NCBI GenBank assembly: GCA_026398615.1
Contig: JAPLSN010000042.1
Location: 1-64,000 of the forward strand
From: Spirochaetota bacterium
Lineage (GTDB): Bacteria > Spirochaetota > Spirochaetia > Treponematales > UBA12059
Direction of reading: 5' to 3'
DNA length: 64,000 nt
Both the position numbers and the translations under genes were made by a program. A model generated the notes under the pieces. The model made no database searches, was not told the origin of the DNA, and saw only the letters and a list, made by a program, of their open reading frames with translations. Position 1 is the stretch's first letter, and every line of letters begins with the position of its first letter. This document shows positions 34,080 through 42,908 of this stretch, one piece after another.

Positions 34080-35161
34080 TGGCCCTCTCGGCCAAGACGG
34101 TGAAGTCCGGCGGACTCAAGCCGGGCGTCGCCCCCGCCCCGGGCGGAAAGAAGGGCGTGAAGGTAAAGGATCTCTCCGGGCGCCAGAAGGCCGCGATCTT
34201 CCTCGTGACGCTCGGGAGCGAGATCTCCGCCGGGATATTCAAGCACTTGCGCGACGACGAGATCGAAACCCTCACCTTCGAGATCGCGCGGCTCGACACG
34301 GTCGAGCCCGACATGAAGGATCAGGTCCTCATGGAGTTCCAGGAACTCATGATGGCCCAGGACTTCATATCCTCGGGCGGCATCGAGTACGCGCGCGAGC
34401 TTCTCGAGAAGGCGCTCGGTTCCCAGAAGGCCATCGACATCATCAACAGGCTCACTTCAAGCCTGCAGGTCCGGCCGTTCGATTTCATACGCCGCACGGA
34501 TCCGGCACACCTGCTCAACTTCATCCAGCAGGAGCATCCGCAGACGATCGCCCTGATCCTCGCGTACCTCGAGCCGCTCAAGGCCGGGTACATACTCCAG
34601 AAGCTTCCCCAGGATGTCCAGGCCGACGTGGCCAAGCGCATCGCCAAGATGGACCGGACCTCGCCGGAAGTCCTGAGGGAAGTCGAACGCGTGCTCGAGA
34701 AGAAGCTGTCCACCCTCGCGAGCGAGGATTTCACCGCGGCGGGCGGGGTGGATTCCATCGTGGAAATTCTCAACCTCGTGGATCGCGGCACGGAAAAGAA
34801 GATAATCGAGACCCTCGAGGAAGAGGATTCGGAGCTCGCCGAGGAGATAAAGCGCAAGATGCTCGTGTTCGAGGACATCGCGCGGCTCGACCAGAAGTCG
34901 ATCCAGAAGGTCCTCCGCGAAGTGGACAACCAGGACCTGGCGAAAGCGCTCAAGGGCGTCGACGACGATGTAAGGAACAAGATCTTCGAGTGCATGTCCA
35001 AGCGCGCGGCGACGATGCTCCGCGAGGACATCGAGTACCTCGGGCTCGTGAGGCTCAAGGACGTCGAGGAAGCCCAGCAGAAAATCGTGGCGATCATGCG
35101 GCACCTCGAAGAGGAAGGCGAGATCATCATCTCCCGCGAAGAGGAAGAATTCGTACAATGA
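34079..35161 (+). CDS. fliG: Flagellar motor switch protein FliG
   Basis: 360 residues. FliG N, M and C domains are present: KAAIFLVTLGSEISAGIFKH, the EHPQTIALILAYL (EHPQ) motif and the torque helix with LREVDNQDLAKALKGVDDDV and KRAATMLREDIEYL. A ~33-residue Gly/Lys/Pro extension precedes domain N. Spirochetes often carry two FliG paralogues; the one inside this cluster is the main rotor protein (FliG2 of Borrelia). It couples FliF to FliM/FliY and to MotA. Confidence 0.98.
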   Translation: MALSAKTVKSGGLKPGVAPAPGGKKGVKVKDLSGRQKAAIFLVTLGSEISAGIFKHLRDDEIETLTFEIARLDTVEPDMKDQVLMEFQELMMAQDFISSGGIEYARELLEKALGSQKAIDIINRLTSSLQVRPFDFIRRTDPAHLLNFIQQEHPQTIALILAYLEPLKAGYILQKLPQDVQADVAKRIAKMDRTSPEVLREVERVLEKKLSTLASEDFTAAGGVDSIVEILNLVDRGTEKKIIETLEEEDSELAEEIKRKMLVFEDIARLDQKSIQKVLREVDNQDLAKALKGVDDDVRNKIFECMSKRAATMLREDIEYLGLVRLKDVEEAQQKIVAIMRHLEEEGEIIISREEEEFVQ

Positions 35162-35196
35162 GCGCCCGCGAGCGCCGCTGTCGACAGGAGTGAGGA

Positions 35197-36120
35197 ATGG
35201 CCAAGGCCGTATTCCGACCCAGCGAGATCGTTTCGCTCACTTCGCCGTTCTCGATCGGCGGGGAAGGCAAGGAGCAGGAAGGCGAGGAACGCCCCGAAGT
35301 ATTGGCGCCTCTCGAAGAGTACACTGGACCGAGCGTCGATGACCTGAAGCGCGAGGCGGAGGAATTCAAGGCCCAGTTCGACCGTGAACGCGAGACGATG
35401 ATAGCCTCGGCCAACGCCGAAGTCCAGGAGATACTCCGCCGCGCCGAAGCCACCGCCTTCGAGGAAGTGAAGCGCAAGAGCGATCAGGCGCAGAAAGCCC
35501 GGCGTGAAGCCGAAGAAGAGGCCGGCCGCATCATCCAGAGGGCTGAAACCCGGGTGCGCGAACTCGAAGCCGAAGCGCATTCGAAGCTGGACGCCGTGGA
35601 GAAGGAAGCTTTCAAGAAGGGCTTCGAGCAGGGCCGCGAGGATGGATTCAAGGAAGGGAAGGCCGAGGTCGAACGTCTCGTAGGGCGCATCCACGTCATC
35701 CTCGAAAAGGCGATGGACAAGCGCGGGGAAATCCTGGAGCAGACCGAGGCGCAGGTGGTCGAACTCGTCCTCCTCCTGGCCAAGAAGGTGGTCAAGGTAA
35801 TCTCGGAGAACCAGAAGAACGTCGTCATCTCCAACATCGCCCAGGCCCTCAAGAAACTGAAGACCAAGAGCGACGTGATCATCCGGGTGAACCTGGCCGA
35901 TCTCCAGCTCGCGAGCGAGCACGCCAAGGATTTCATCGCTCAAGCCGAGAACGCCAAACGAGTAACCATCGTCGAAGATACCACGATCGACCGCGGAGGC
36001 TGCATCGTCGAGACCGACTTCGGGGAGATCGATGCAAGGATCGCGAGCCAGCTCCACGAACTCGAAGAGAAGATCCTCGACATATCGCCCATCAAGGCGA
36101 AGGGGAAGGCCCAAGGCTAG
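35197..36120 (+). CDS. fliH: Flagellar export protein FliH
   Basis: 307 residues. A long charged coiled coil (~50-160; for example GRIIQRAETRVRELEAEAHS) is followed by a vacuolar-ATPase-E-like C-terminal domain (LLLAKKVVKVISENQKNVVI, VIIRVNLADL, RGGCIVETDFGEIDARI). FliH is the peripheral stator and regulator of the FliI ATPase. Placement between fliG and fliI is standard. Confidence 0.95.
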   Translation: MAKAVFRPSEIVSLTSPFSIGGEGKEQEGEERPEVLAPLEEYTGPSVDDLKREAEEFKAQFDRERETMIASANAEVQEILRRAEATAFEEVKRKSDQAQKARREAEEEAGRIIQRAETRVRELEAEAHSKLDAVEKEAFKKGFEQGREDGFKEGKAEVERLVGRIHVILEKAMDKRGEILEQTEAQVVELVLLLAKKVVKVISENQKNVVISNIAQALKKLKTKSDVIIRVNLADLQLASEHAKDFIAQAENAKRVTIVEDTTIDRGGCIVETDFGEIDARIASQLHELEEKILDISPIKAKGKAQG

Positions 36121-36141
36121 CGCCGGGGCCGGAGAAACACG

Positions 36142-37614
36142 ATGGACCTGCTCGGGAAATACCTTTCGACCATCGAGAACACGGAACCCATCAAGTACAC
36201 CGGACGCATCACCCGGGTACAGGGTCTCCTCGTCGAAAGCCGCGGGCCGCAGGCGGTCATCGGCGAGGTGTGCAGGATCGTCCTGCCCGCCTCGGGCAAG
36301 CAGGCTTGGGCCGAAGTCGTCGGGCTCAAGAACGATTCTGTCCAGCTCATGTCATATTCGGGGCTCGAAGGCATCGAAGTCGGATGTCCCGTCGTAGCCA
36401 CGGGGGAACAACTTTCGGTCCCGGTTTCGAAGAAGCTCCTCGGTCGTGTCCTCGACTCGATGGGAAGGCCCGCGGACGGCCTCGGCGACATCTCGTCGCC
36501 CGATCGCTACCCTGCGGTTTCCCGACCGCCCGATGCGCTCAGGCGCAAGCGGATCACGAAGCGCATCGTGACGGGCGTCCGGTCGATCGACGGCCTCGTC
36601 CCGCTCGGCCGCGGCCAGCGCATCGGCATCTTTTCGGGTTCCGGTATCGGAAAATCCACCCTGCTCGGGATGATCGCCCGGAACACCGACGCCGACATCA
36701 ACGTCATCGCCCTCATCGGCGAACGGGGACGTGAAGTCCGGGAATTCATCGAGAATGATCTCGGTGAGGAAGGACTCAGGCGCTCCGTCGTCATCGTCTC
36801 CACGGGCGATACACCGCCGCTCTCGAGGCTCCGCGGCGCCTACGTGGCCACGTCCGTGGCCGAATACTTCCGCGACCAGGGCCTCGACGTCATGCTCCTT
36901 TTCGATTCCGTGACGCGCTTCGCGCGGGCGCAGCGCGAGATAGGGCTCGCGGTCGGAGAACCGCCGGCTACCCGCGGCTATACGCCAAGCGTTTTCGACA
37001 GCCTGCCCAAACTCCTCGAGCGTTCCGGCACCTCGGACAGGGGATCGATCACGGGCATCTACACGATACTCGTGGAGGGCGATGACATGGACGAGCCCAT
37101 CGCGGACACGGTGCGGGGCATCCTGGACGGCCACCTCGTCCTCTCGAGGAAGATGGCCGAACGCTCCCAGTATCCGCCCGTCGACGTTCTCAAGTCCATT
37201 TCGCGTCTTTCCAACGCCGTGACCGGGCCGGCGACCCAGAAAGTTATGGGAGCTGTCAGGAAACTCATGGCCGTCTACGAGGAATCCGAGGACATGATCA
37301 ACATCGGGGCGTACGTCAAGGGATCGAATCCGGTCATCGACGAATCCATCAAGAAACGGGAAGCCATCGTTGCGTTTCTTGCGCAGAGCATACCCGAGAA
37401 GGGGCCGATCGCCGATACGCTCCGCAAGCTCGGCGAGATCGCCGGGATTTCGATTCCCGTTCACGAGATCGGGGAATTCGAGGATACAAGGCGTGGAGAA
37501 AAGCTGGCCGCGCCCGCGGAGGACCCAGTCGGGGCGCACGATGATCCCTTTGACCTCGGCCTGCCTGCCGGCAGGACCGGGGAGCCGGAGACAGGCGGAG
37601 ACGGACCGCGGTGA
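36142..37614 (+). CDS. fliI: Flagellar export ATPase FliI
   Basis: 490 residues, about 40 longer than usual. F1-beta-like: Walker A FSGSGIGKSTLLGMIARN, GERGREVREFIE, Walker B VMLLFDSVTRFA and EPPATRGYTPSVFDSLP. The hexameric ATPase delivers rod, hook and filament substrates to the export gate. The extra C-terminal tail (from ~450) is Pro/Gly/Asp-rich and not recognised. GTGA overlap with fliJ. Confidence 0.97.
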   Translation: MDLLGKYLSTIENTEPIKYTGRITRVQGLLVESRGPQAVIGEVCRIVLPASGKQAWAEVVGLKNDSVQLMSYSGLEGIEVGCPVVATGEQLSVPVSKKLLGRVLDSMGRPADGLGDISSPDRYPAVSRPPDALRRKRITKRIVTGVRSIDGLVPLGRGQRIGIFSGSGIGKSTLLGMIARNTDADINVIALIGERGREVREFIENDLGEEGLRRSVVIVSTGDTPPLSRLRGAYVATSVAEYFRDQGLDVMLLFDSVTRFARAQREIGLAVGEPPATRGYTPSVFDSLPKLLERSGTSDRGSITGIYTILVEGDDMDEPIADTVRGILDGHLVLSRKMAERSQYPPVDVLKSISRLSNAVTGPATQKVMGAVRKLMAVYEESEDMINIGAYVKGSNPVIDESIKKREAIVAFLAQSIPEKGPIADTLRKLGEIAGISIPVHEIGEFEDTRRGEKLAAPAEDPVGAHDDPFDLGLPAGRTGEPETGGDGPR

Positions 37615-38078
37615 GGCGTTTTACCTTCAAGCTTGAAAAAGTGCTCGAAGTGCGGGCATACTACGAACGTATGGCCGAGCTCGTCCTGGCGGAGAAATCG
37701 GGGCGTTGTACGCTTCTCGAAATGGATCTCCGGGCCAACGCCGAGTGTACAAGGGCCGCCGCACGCGACCGATACGGACGCGGGAGGACGCTGACGGACT
37801 TCATGGCCACCGAATTGTACGTCCGGCGCCTCCTCCAGGAACGCGAACGTACCATGAAGTCGCTCGTCGCGGCCGAACTCGAGCGTGAAAATGCCCGCGT
37901 CGCCTATCTGGAAAAAAGCAAGGACAAGGAAATTCTGGAGAAGCTCAAGGATCGCAAACGGGAAGAATACTACAAGGCGGCCGGGCGCGCCGAAGTGAGG
38001 ATCCTCGACGACATCGCGCAGAACCTGCGTTTCGCCGACAATCCCTTCGCTGCAGCGAGCCTGGCAGCCGAACAGTAA
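37611..38078 (+). CDS. fliJ: Flagellar export chaperone FliJ
   Basis: 155 residues from GTG 37611, which overlaps the fliI stop. Almost entirely alpha-helical and charged (RRFTFKLEKVLEVRAYYERM; KDKEILEKLKDRKREEYYKA), the antiparallel coiled coil of FliJ. FKLEKVLEVR is the usual N-terminal motif. It works as the central stalk of the FliHI ATPase. Called FlbA in Borrelia. flbB follows after 12 bp. Confidence 0.9.
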   Translation: MRRFTFKLEKVLEVRAYYERMAELVLAEKSGRCTLLEMDLRANAECTRAAARDRYGRGRTLTDFMATELYVRRLLQERERTMKSLVAAELERENARVAYLEKSKDKEILEKLKDRKREEYYKAAGRAEVRILDDIAQNLRFADNPFAAASLAAEQ

Positions 38079-38090
38079 GGGAACGGGATT

Positions 38091-38726
38091 ATGACTGGAT
38101 TCGGCAGGCCCAGGATACTCGGCAGGATCGTTGTGATGTTCATCGTGAACATCATCATCATAATCGGCGGCCTCGTCTGGTTCGACTACCTTGGCCTGCT
38201 CGACCTCAAGAACGTCTTCGGTCCAGTCTACCGTCTCGTGGGGATCCAGGCCCGGCGCCCCTCCGGGTATCCGTCCGATTCGCCGACTCTCCTCGACGAC
38301 GAACGCTACGCGAAGCAGCTCGCGGCCATCGAATCGGGGCGGCAGGAAGTGGCGGAGCGCGAACGGGCCGTGTCGGCCGCGGAAACCGAAGTCGCCAGGA
38401 AGCTCCAGGAACTCACCGACCGGGAAAAGACGCTCTCCGACCGGGAAATATCGTTCAATGAAACGCTCCGGGCATACGAGAATAAGAAGGCGAACCTCGA
38501 ACAGAACGCGCGCTACCTTACCGGTATGCGTCCCGAACAGGCCGTGGCGATACTGAACGCCATGGACGACCAGTCGGTGATAGATACCCTCAGGACAGTG
38601 GAAGAGATCGCCACGCGCGATGGAACCGGATCGATGGTCGCCGACTGGCTGTCCCGCATGAAGCCCGACCGGGCCGCAGCGATCCAGCGCAAGATGGCGA
38701 CCAAGCCGACCGGATCCGAAGGCTAG
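38091..38726 (+). CDS. flbB: FlbB, periplasmic-flagellar collar protein
   Basis: 211 residues. One N-terminal membrane helix (~13-32, VVMFIVNIIIIIGGLVWFDY), a coiled coil with repeated REKTLSDREISFNETLRAYE heptads, and a MotE/MgtE_N-like C-terminal domain (MRPEQAVAILNAMDDQSVID). This matches spirochetal FlbB (BB0286), the collar component needed for correct orientation and assembly of periplasmic flagella in Borrelia. The position between fliJ and fliK is identical. Good spirochete marker. Confidence 0.88.
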   Translation: MTGFGRPRILGRIVVMFIVNIIIIIGGLVWFDYLGLLDLKNVFGPVYRLVGIQARRPSGYPSDSPTLLDDERYAKQLAAIESGRQEVAERERAVSAAETEVARKLQELTDREKTLSDREISFNETLRAYENKKANLEQNARYLTGMRPEQAVAILNAMDDQSVIDTLRTVEEIATRDGTGSMVADWLSRMKPDRAAAIQRKMATKPTGSEG

Positions 38727-38782
38727 GACCGAAGCGGCGCGTTCTCCCGCCGAGCGATTCGCAAAAGGAGATCGTCGCGTCC

Positions 38783-39946
38783 ATGCAAACGACATCCCTC
38801 ACTCTCCTTGACGGCCGGGATCCTTCCCGGCGGGCGGCGGGATCGGCAGGCGAAGGCCTGGCTGGATCCGCGCTGTTCCGCTCGGGGCGCCGGACGGGCC
38901 CGTTCAGGACGATCCTCGATCGACTCATGAATTCCGCGATGAAAAAGGACGCTCCGCGCAAGGCGGATGTCCCGCGGATGCGCGGAGAGACCGGGGAAGC
39001 CAGGTCCGGGGAAACCGGACCGGCGACGGACGGCGCCCTGAAAGGCGCCATGAAAGCCGGCGAAGGATTCGCCGCGAGCTTCCGGAAAGCGGACAGGGAT
39101 GTTTCCGTGAACGACAATGACGATCGGCGAAAGGCTCCGGCAAAGGATACCAAGCGCCTTCCCCGGGATCATGCACCCGATGCCGTCCAGGCCCTGCCCA
39201 TTGCGGCCCAGCCCGCACCGAACCAGGGACTGAAACGGGGCGCCGAGGCGGGGAAACCCGAATCGGAAAACACCGAGACGAAGAATACCGATTCGCGGAA
39301 ACCCTCCCGTGTCGATGTCATCGACCTCAGGGTGACTGCGGAAGCCGTGAAGGGCGCCGCAAAGGTGTCCAAACCGGGCGAGGGCGGCGAAACCGCAGGC
39401 AACGACCGGGGTGATCCCGGCGGCCAGCTCGCGCAGGCCGCACGGCAGGCCCAATCCGGCCAAGGGGAAGCCCGCTCGGGCGAGCGACTCCAGAATGCGG
39501 GAAGCTCGTCGTTCTCCGAACTGCTGTCCCGGCGCCTCGGGGAGCAGTACAACGTCGATATCGTCAAGGCGGCACAGATCGTCCTGAAGGACGGGGACTC
39601 GGGGCTTATCCGCCTCAGGCTGGAACCAGAATCCCTCGGCACCGTCAAGATCGAGCTGAAACTGGCCGAAAAGGAAATAACCGGTCGTATCGTCGTGGAG
39701 ACGGAGGAAGCCCGTTCCGCCTTCGAGCGGAACATGGGGCAGCTTCGGGACGCTTTCACCGGATCCGGTTTCGAGTCCGCAAAACTCGAAGTTTCGGTGA
39801 GCGGCGGAAATACCGGCGACGGCCGGGACGCTGACCAGGGCACCGCACCGTTCTTCTCGGAGCGGCTCCGGAGCCTGGACACGGCAGTGCCGACTGCGGC
39901 CCCCGTCGTGCCCGGTTCCAGCGGCATCGTAAATCTCTTCGCCTGA
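38783..39946 (+). CDS. fliK: Flagellar hook-length control protein FliK
   Basis: 387 residues. The first ~245 are low-complexity, Lys/Gly/Ala-rich and polar. The C-terminal ~110 form the Flg_hook domain with AAQIVLKDGDSGLIRLRLEP and SLGTVKIELKLAEKEITGRI. The disordered N-terminal ruler plus conserved C-terminal switch is the FliK design. It measures hook length and flips FlhB specificity. AAAAGGAG (38763-38770) precedes ATG 38783. It is followed after 15 bp by flgD, the hook scaffold. Confidence 0.9.
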   Translation: MQTTSLTLLDGRDPSRRAAGSAGEGLAGSALFRSGRRTGPFRTILDRLMNSAMKKDAPRKADVPRMRGETGEARSGETGPATDGALKGAMKAGEGFAASFRKADRDVSVNDNDDRRKAPAKDTKRLPRDHAPDAVQALPIAAQPAPNQGLKRGAEAGKPESENTETKNTDSRKPSRVDVIDLRVTAEAVKGAAKVSKPGEGGETAGNDRGDPGGQLAQAARQAQSGQGEARSGERLQNAGSSSFSELLSRRLGEQYNVDIVKAAQIVLKDGDSGLIRLRLEPESLGTVKIELKLAEKEITGRIVVETEEARSAFERNMGQLRDAFTGSGFESAKLEVSVSGGNTGDGRDADQGTAPFFSERLRSLDTAVPTAAPVVPGSSGIVNLFA

Positions 39947-39961
39947 CGTGGAGGATCCAGC

Positions 39962-40396
39962 ATGGAAATAAATACAAGGATGGCCGGCGCAGATCTCGCC
40001 GTACTCAATTTCGAAGTCGACGCCGCCAACAAGGCCCTGAACGAGGGCAAGGGCATCAAGGCGTCGCTCGGCAAGGACGACTTTCTCAAGATCCTAGTCA
40101 CCCAGCTGCAGAACCAGGACCCGACGGCCCCGATGGAAGATCGCGAATTCATCGGCCAGATGGCGCAGTTTTCCTCGCTCGAGCAGATCACCAACATGTC
40201 CCAGAACTTTTCGAAGCTCTCAGGCCTGCTCAACTCGAGCGAAGCACAGGGTCTGCTCGGGCGCACGGTGGAAATCGTCGATGGCCAGTCCGTCACGAAC
40301 GGCGTCGTTACGCAGATCGTGCGGGGCGATTCCCCCCTCGTCCTTGTCGAAGGCCGGTTCTACGACCTTGACCAGGTTTCCAAGGTCATCCAGTAG
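39962..40396 (+). CDS. flgD: Flagellar hook capping protein FlgD
   Basis: 144 residues, as short as other spirochetal FlgD. The conserved N-terminal block [20 protein letters not shown] and [18 protein letters not shown] identifies it, and the C-terminus ([20 protein letters not shown]) is only the first part of the beta domain seen in longer homologues. The cap guides hook polymerisation. flgE starts 14 bp later. Confidence 0.96.
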   Translation: MEINTRMAGADLAVLNFEVDAANKALNEGKGIKASLGKDDFLKILVTQLQNQDPTAPMEDREFIGQMAQFSSLEQITNMSQNFSKLSGLLNSSEAQGLLGRTVEIVDGQSVTNGVVTQIVRGDSPLVLVEGRFYDLDQVSKVIQ

Positions 40397-40410
40397 GAGG
40401 ATACCCGCAT

Positions 40411-41802
40411 ATGATGCGTTCATTGTATTCAGGCGTCGCCGGCCTCCAGAACCACCAGGTCCGCATGGACGTGCTCGGCAACAACATCGCCAACGTCAAC
40501 ACGACCGGGTTCAAGAAAGGCCGGGTCAATTTCCAGGACCTTCTCTACCAGCAGCTTTCCGGCGCCGCGCGTCCCAACGAGGAAGTGGGCGGCGTGAACC
40601 CCAAGGAAATCGGCCTCGGCATGCTCGTCGCCTCGATCGATACGATCCACACGCAGGGTGCGCTCCAGACCACCGGCGTCCAGACGGACGTGGCCATCCA
40701 GGGCAACGGGTTTTTCGTGCTCCAGAAGGGCAACCAGACAATGTTCACCCGCGCCGGCGCCTTCGGGCTCGACCGTGATGGCACCCTCGTCAACCCCGCG
40801 AACGGCTACCGCGTCCGCGGCTGGAACGCCGAGGTCGTGAACGGCACGGAGATTCTCAATACTTCCGGGCCGCTCGATGACCTCGTGATCCCCGTCGGTT
40901 CCAAGGATCCCGCCAGGGCGACGTCGGTCGTCAGGCTCGCGTGCAACCTCGACAAGCGGATACCCGAAATCCCCGTGGGCGCCGCGCCCGAGACGATCCG
41001 GCAGGGTACCTGGCTCGTGGAGGAAAAGATCTACGATTCCTTCGGCAATCCCCACGTGTTCCGCACCGAGTATACCCGCGTCCCGGGCCAGCCCAACCAG
41101 TGGCAGGGCACGGTGACGATCGACCCCGAAGCGGTTGTCCCGAACAACCTCGCGGTCGGCCTCGACCCCGCGGCGCTCCAGGGCAATACCTTCGTCGTGG
41201 AATTCACCAACGCAGGTACCTTGCGGCGCGTGACCGACGGGCAGGGCGCCGTTTCCCCCGAAACCGGCACGCTGACGATGAACCTCGGATTCGACGTCCC
41301 CGACACCACTCCCGGCGCCGGCGGAGCGCCGACCAGGCAGAACATCGCCATCAATCTCGGGACGGCCGGTTCGGTCGAGAACTCGATGACCCAGTTCGCG
41401 TCCGCCTCCAGCACGAAGGTGTTCGACCAGGACGGATATCCCATGGGTTACCTCGACACCTTCAAGATCGACCAGTCGGGTATCATCACCGCGGTTTACT
41501 CGAACGGTTCGGCCCGCACCATCGGGCAGATGGCCATGGCGACCTTCACAAACCAGGGCGGGCTCGAGAAGATGGGCGAGACGAACTTCCTCCAGTCCAA
41601 CAACTCGGGCATGGCGAACATCGGCCCGTCGGGCATCGCCGGGAAGGGCAAGATCCTCGCGGGAACCCTCGAGATGTCCAACGTCGACCTGGCCGAGCAG
41701 TTTACCGACATGATCGTGACCCAGCGCGGTTTCCAGGCCAATTCCAAGACCATCCAGACGAGCGACCAGATGCTCCAGGAGCTCCTGACGCTCAAGCGCT
41801 GA
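40411..41802 (+). CDS. flgE: Flagellar hook protein FlgE (lysinoalanine-type)
   Basis: 463 residues, the length of treponemal FlgE. N-terminal [20 protein letters not shown] and [12 protein letters not shown], and C-terminal [20 protein letters not shown] with [13 protein letters not shown], are the D0 helices. The only cysteine is Cys178 (codon 40942-40944), with Lys165 and Asn179 also present. In Treponema denticola the hook is stabilised by a self-catalysed lysinoalanine link between Lys165 and Cys178, so the same link is expected here. A strong hairpin follows the stop codon. Confidence 0.98.
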   Translation: MMRSLYSGVAGLQNHQVRMDVLGNNIANVNTTGFKKGRVNFQDLLYQQLSGAARPNEEVGGVNPKEIGLGMLVASIDTIHTQGALQTTGVQTDVAIQGNGFFVLQKGNQTMFTRAGAFGLDRDGTLVNPANGYRVRGWNAEVVNGTEILNTSGPLDDLVIPVGSKDPARATSVVRLACNLDKRIPEIPVGAAPETIRQGTWLVEEKIYDSFGNPHVFRTEYTRVPGQPNQWQGTVTIDPEAVVPNNLAVGLDPAALQGNTFVVEFTNAGTLRRVTDGQGAVSPETGTLTMNLGFDVPDTTPGAGGAPTRQNIAINLGTAGSVENSMTQFASASSTKVFDQDGYPMGYLDTFKIDQSGIITAVYSNGSARTIGQMAMATFTNQGGLEKMGETNFLQSNNSGMANIGPSGIAGKGKILAGTLEMSNVDLAEQFTDMIVTQRGFQANSKTIQTSDQMLQELLTLKR

Positions 41803-41810
41803 TCGTAATA

Positions 41811-41842
41811 GCTGACCTGAGGCGAACGCGCCTCGGGTCAGC
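41811..41842 (+). terminator. Strong hairpin after flgE, terminator or 3'-end stabiliser
   Basis: A 14-bp stem (GCTGACCTGAGGCG with CGCCTCGGGTCAGC, one T-G wobble) closed by the tetraloop AACG begins 8 bp after the flgE stop. The downstream tract ACCTTTCT is only weakly T-rich. Partial termination or protection of the abundant hook mRNA is plausible. Confidence 0.65.
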
Positions 41843-41864
41843 ACCTTTCTGACGTGGCGATTCC

Positions 41865-41907
41865 GGGGCCGTGAACGGAAAAGCAATCGGCCCCGCATCC
41901 CGCGGGG
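41865..41907 (+). promoter_or_regulatory. Alternative hairpins covering the flbD ribosome-binding site
   Basis: CCCCGC (41891-41896) can pair with GCGGGG (41902-41907), burying the flbD Shine-Dalgarno GGGGAG (41904-41909). Alternatively CGGCCCC (41888-41894) can pair with upstream GGGGCCG (41865-41871). The two share 41891-41894 and exclude each other, so the upstream pairing would free the ribosome-binding site. A translational switch is inferred, not shown. Confidence 0.4.
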
Positions 41908-41916
41908 AGTATCGGC

Positions 41917-42114
41917 ATGATCGAGGTTACGCATCTTTCGGGCAAGGTGTTCTGGATCAATCCCCATCAGATAGATTATATTGAAAAAACGCCCGATACC
42001 ACGCTTTGCATGGCCAACGGGAACAGGATCGTCGTCAAGGAAGACGTGGAGTCGGTCATCCAGCGCATCGTCGAATACCGGAAACGGATCGGCGCATTCA
42101 GGAACGAGGAGTAA
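41917..42114 (+). CDS. flbD: Flagellar FlbD family protein
   Basis: 65 residues, the normal size. MIEVTHLSGKVFWINPHQID followed by TTLCMANGNRIVVKEDVESV is the FlbD (PF06289) signature. It is a small soluble protein always found beside flgE/motA in spirochetes and Clostridia; its role is not established. Note that this is not the Caulobacter sigma-54 regulator of the same name. The ATG is 7 nt after GGGGAG, in a region able to form competing hairpins. 3 bp before motA. Confidence 0.95.
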   Translation: MIEVTHLSGKVFWINPHQIDYIEKTPDTTLCMANGNRIVVKEDVESVIQRIVEYRKRIGAFRNEE

Positions 42115-42117
42115 GAC

Positions 42118-42903
42118 GTGAATCTGGGAGCGATACTGGGGCTCGTCGGCGGGACGGCATGCATCATCATCTCCATCTATTCCTCCGGCGGTACGGTCAT
42201 GACCTACGTCGACATCGCGTCGGTCTTCTGCACCATTGGTGGCTCTTTCTTCGCCCTCATGCTCCAGTACGGCGTCAAGGACGTCCTGTGGCTGCTGACC
42301 ACCGTTTTTCCCCGCTGCTTTTCGACGTATGATTACAGCGGCATGAAGCTCGTCGAAAAGATGTACGAGCTTGCTGAGAAAGCCCGGCGCGAGGGCATCC
42401 TCTCCCTCGAGGACGCGATCAGCGACATGCCCGACGAGTTCATGCAGAAGGGCTTGCGTCTCGCGGTGGACGGCATGGACGCGGAGATCATCCGCAACCT
42501 CCTCGATACCGAGCTTTCGCAGATGAACGGCAGGCACGCGAAGGGCATGAAGATGCTCGACGCCTGGGCCAAGCTGGCGCCGGGTTTCGGCATGCTCGGC
42601 ACCGTTCTCGGCCTCATCGCGATGATGAAGAACATCGAGGACAAGAGCCGGATCGGGCCGAACATGGCGGTCGCCCTCATCACCACCTTCTACGGCGCCA
42701 TCATGGCGAACTTCCTTTTCCAGCCCATGATGGGCAAGATCCAGATCGACGACGGCAACGAGACTACCCTCAAGGAGATGGTCATCGAAGGCGTACTGTC
42801 AATACAGGCCGGCGACAACCCCCGCATCCTCGTCATCAAGCTGGCAAGCTACCTTGATCCGAAGGAAAAGAAGGAAGTCATCGACAAGTACGCGAAGGAC
42901 TAG
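42118..42903 (+). CDS. motA: Flagellar motor stator protein MotA
   Basis: 261 residues from GTG 42118. Four membrane helices, the first at the N-terminus (LGAILGLVGGTACIIISIYS), and the C-terminal pair around KLAPGFGMLGTVLGLIAMMK and VALITTFYGAIMANFLFQPM. The cytoplasmic loop has the charged segments that contact FliG. Forms the ion-driven stator with MotB, which starts 5 bp downstream. Confidence 0.97.
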   Translation: MNLGAILGLVGGTACIIISIYSSGGTVMTYVDIASVFCTIGGSFFALMLQYGVKDVLWLLTTVFPRCFSTYDYSGMKLVEKMYELAEKARREGILSLEDAISDMPDEFMQKGLRLAVDGMDAEIIRNLLDTELSQMNGRHAKGMKMLDAWAKLAPGFGMLGTVLGLIAMMKNIEDKSRIGPNMAVALITTFYGAIMANFLFQPMMGKIQIDDGNETTLKEMVIEGVLSIQAGDNPRILVIKLASYLDPKEKKEVIDKYAKD

Positions 42904-42908
42904 GAACC

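Noticed and set aside
40429-42537. 702-codon antisense open frame opposite flgE-flbD-motA
   Set aside because: Shadow of strong codon bias; it crosses the real intergenic spacer and shows no recognisable motif.
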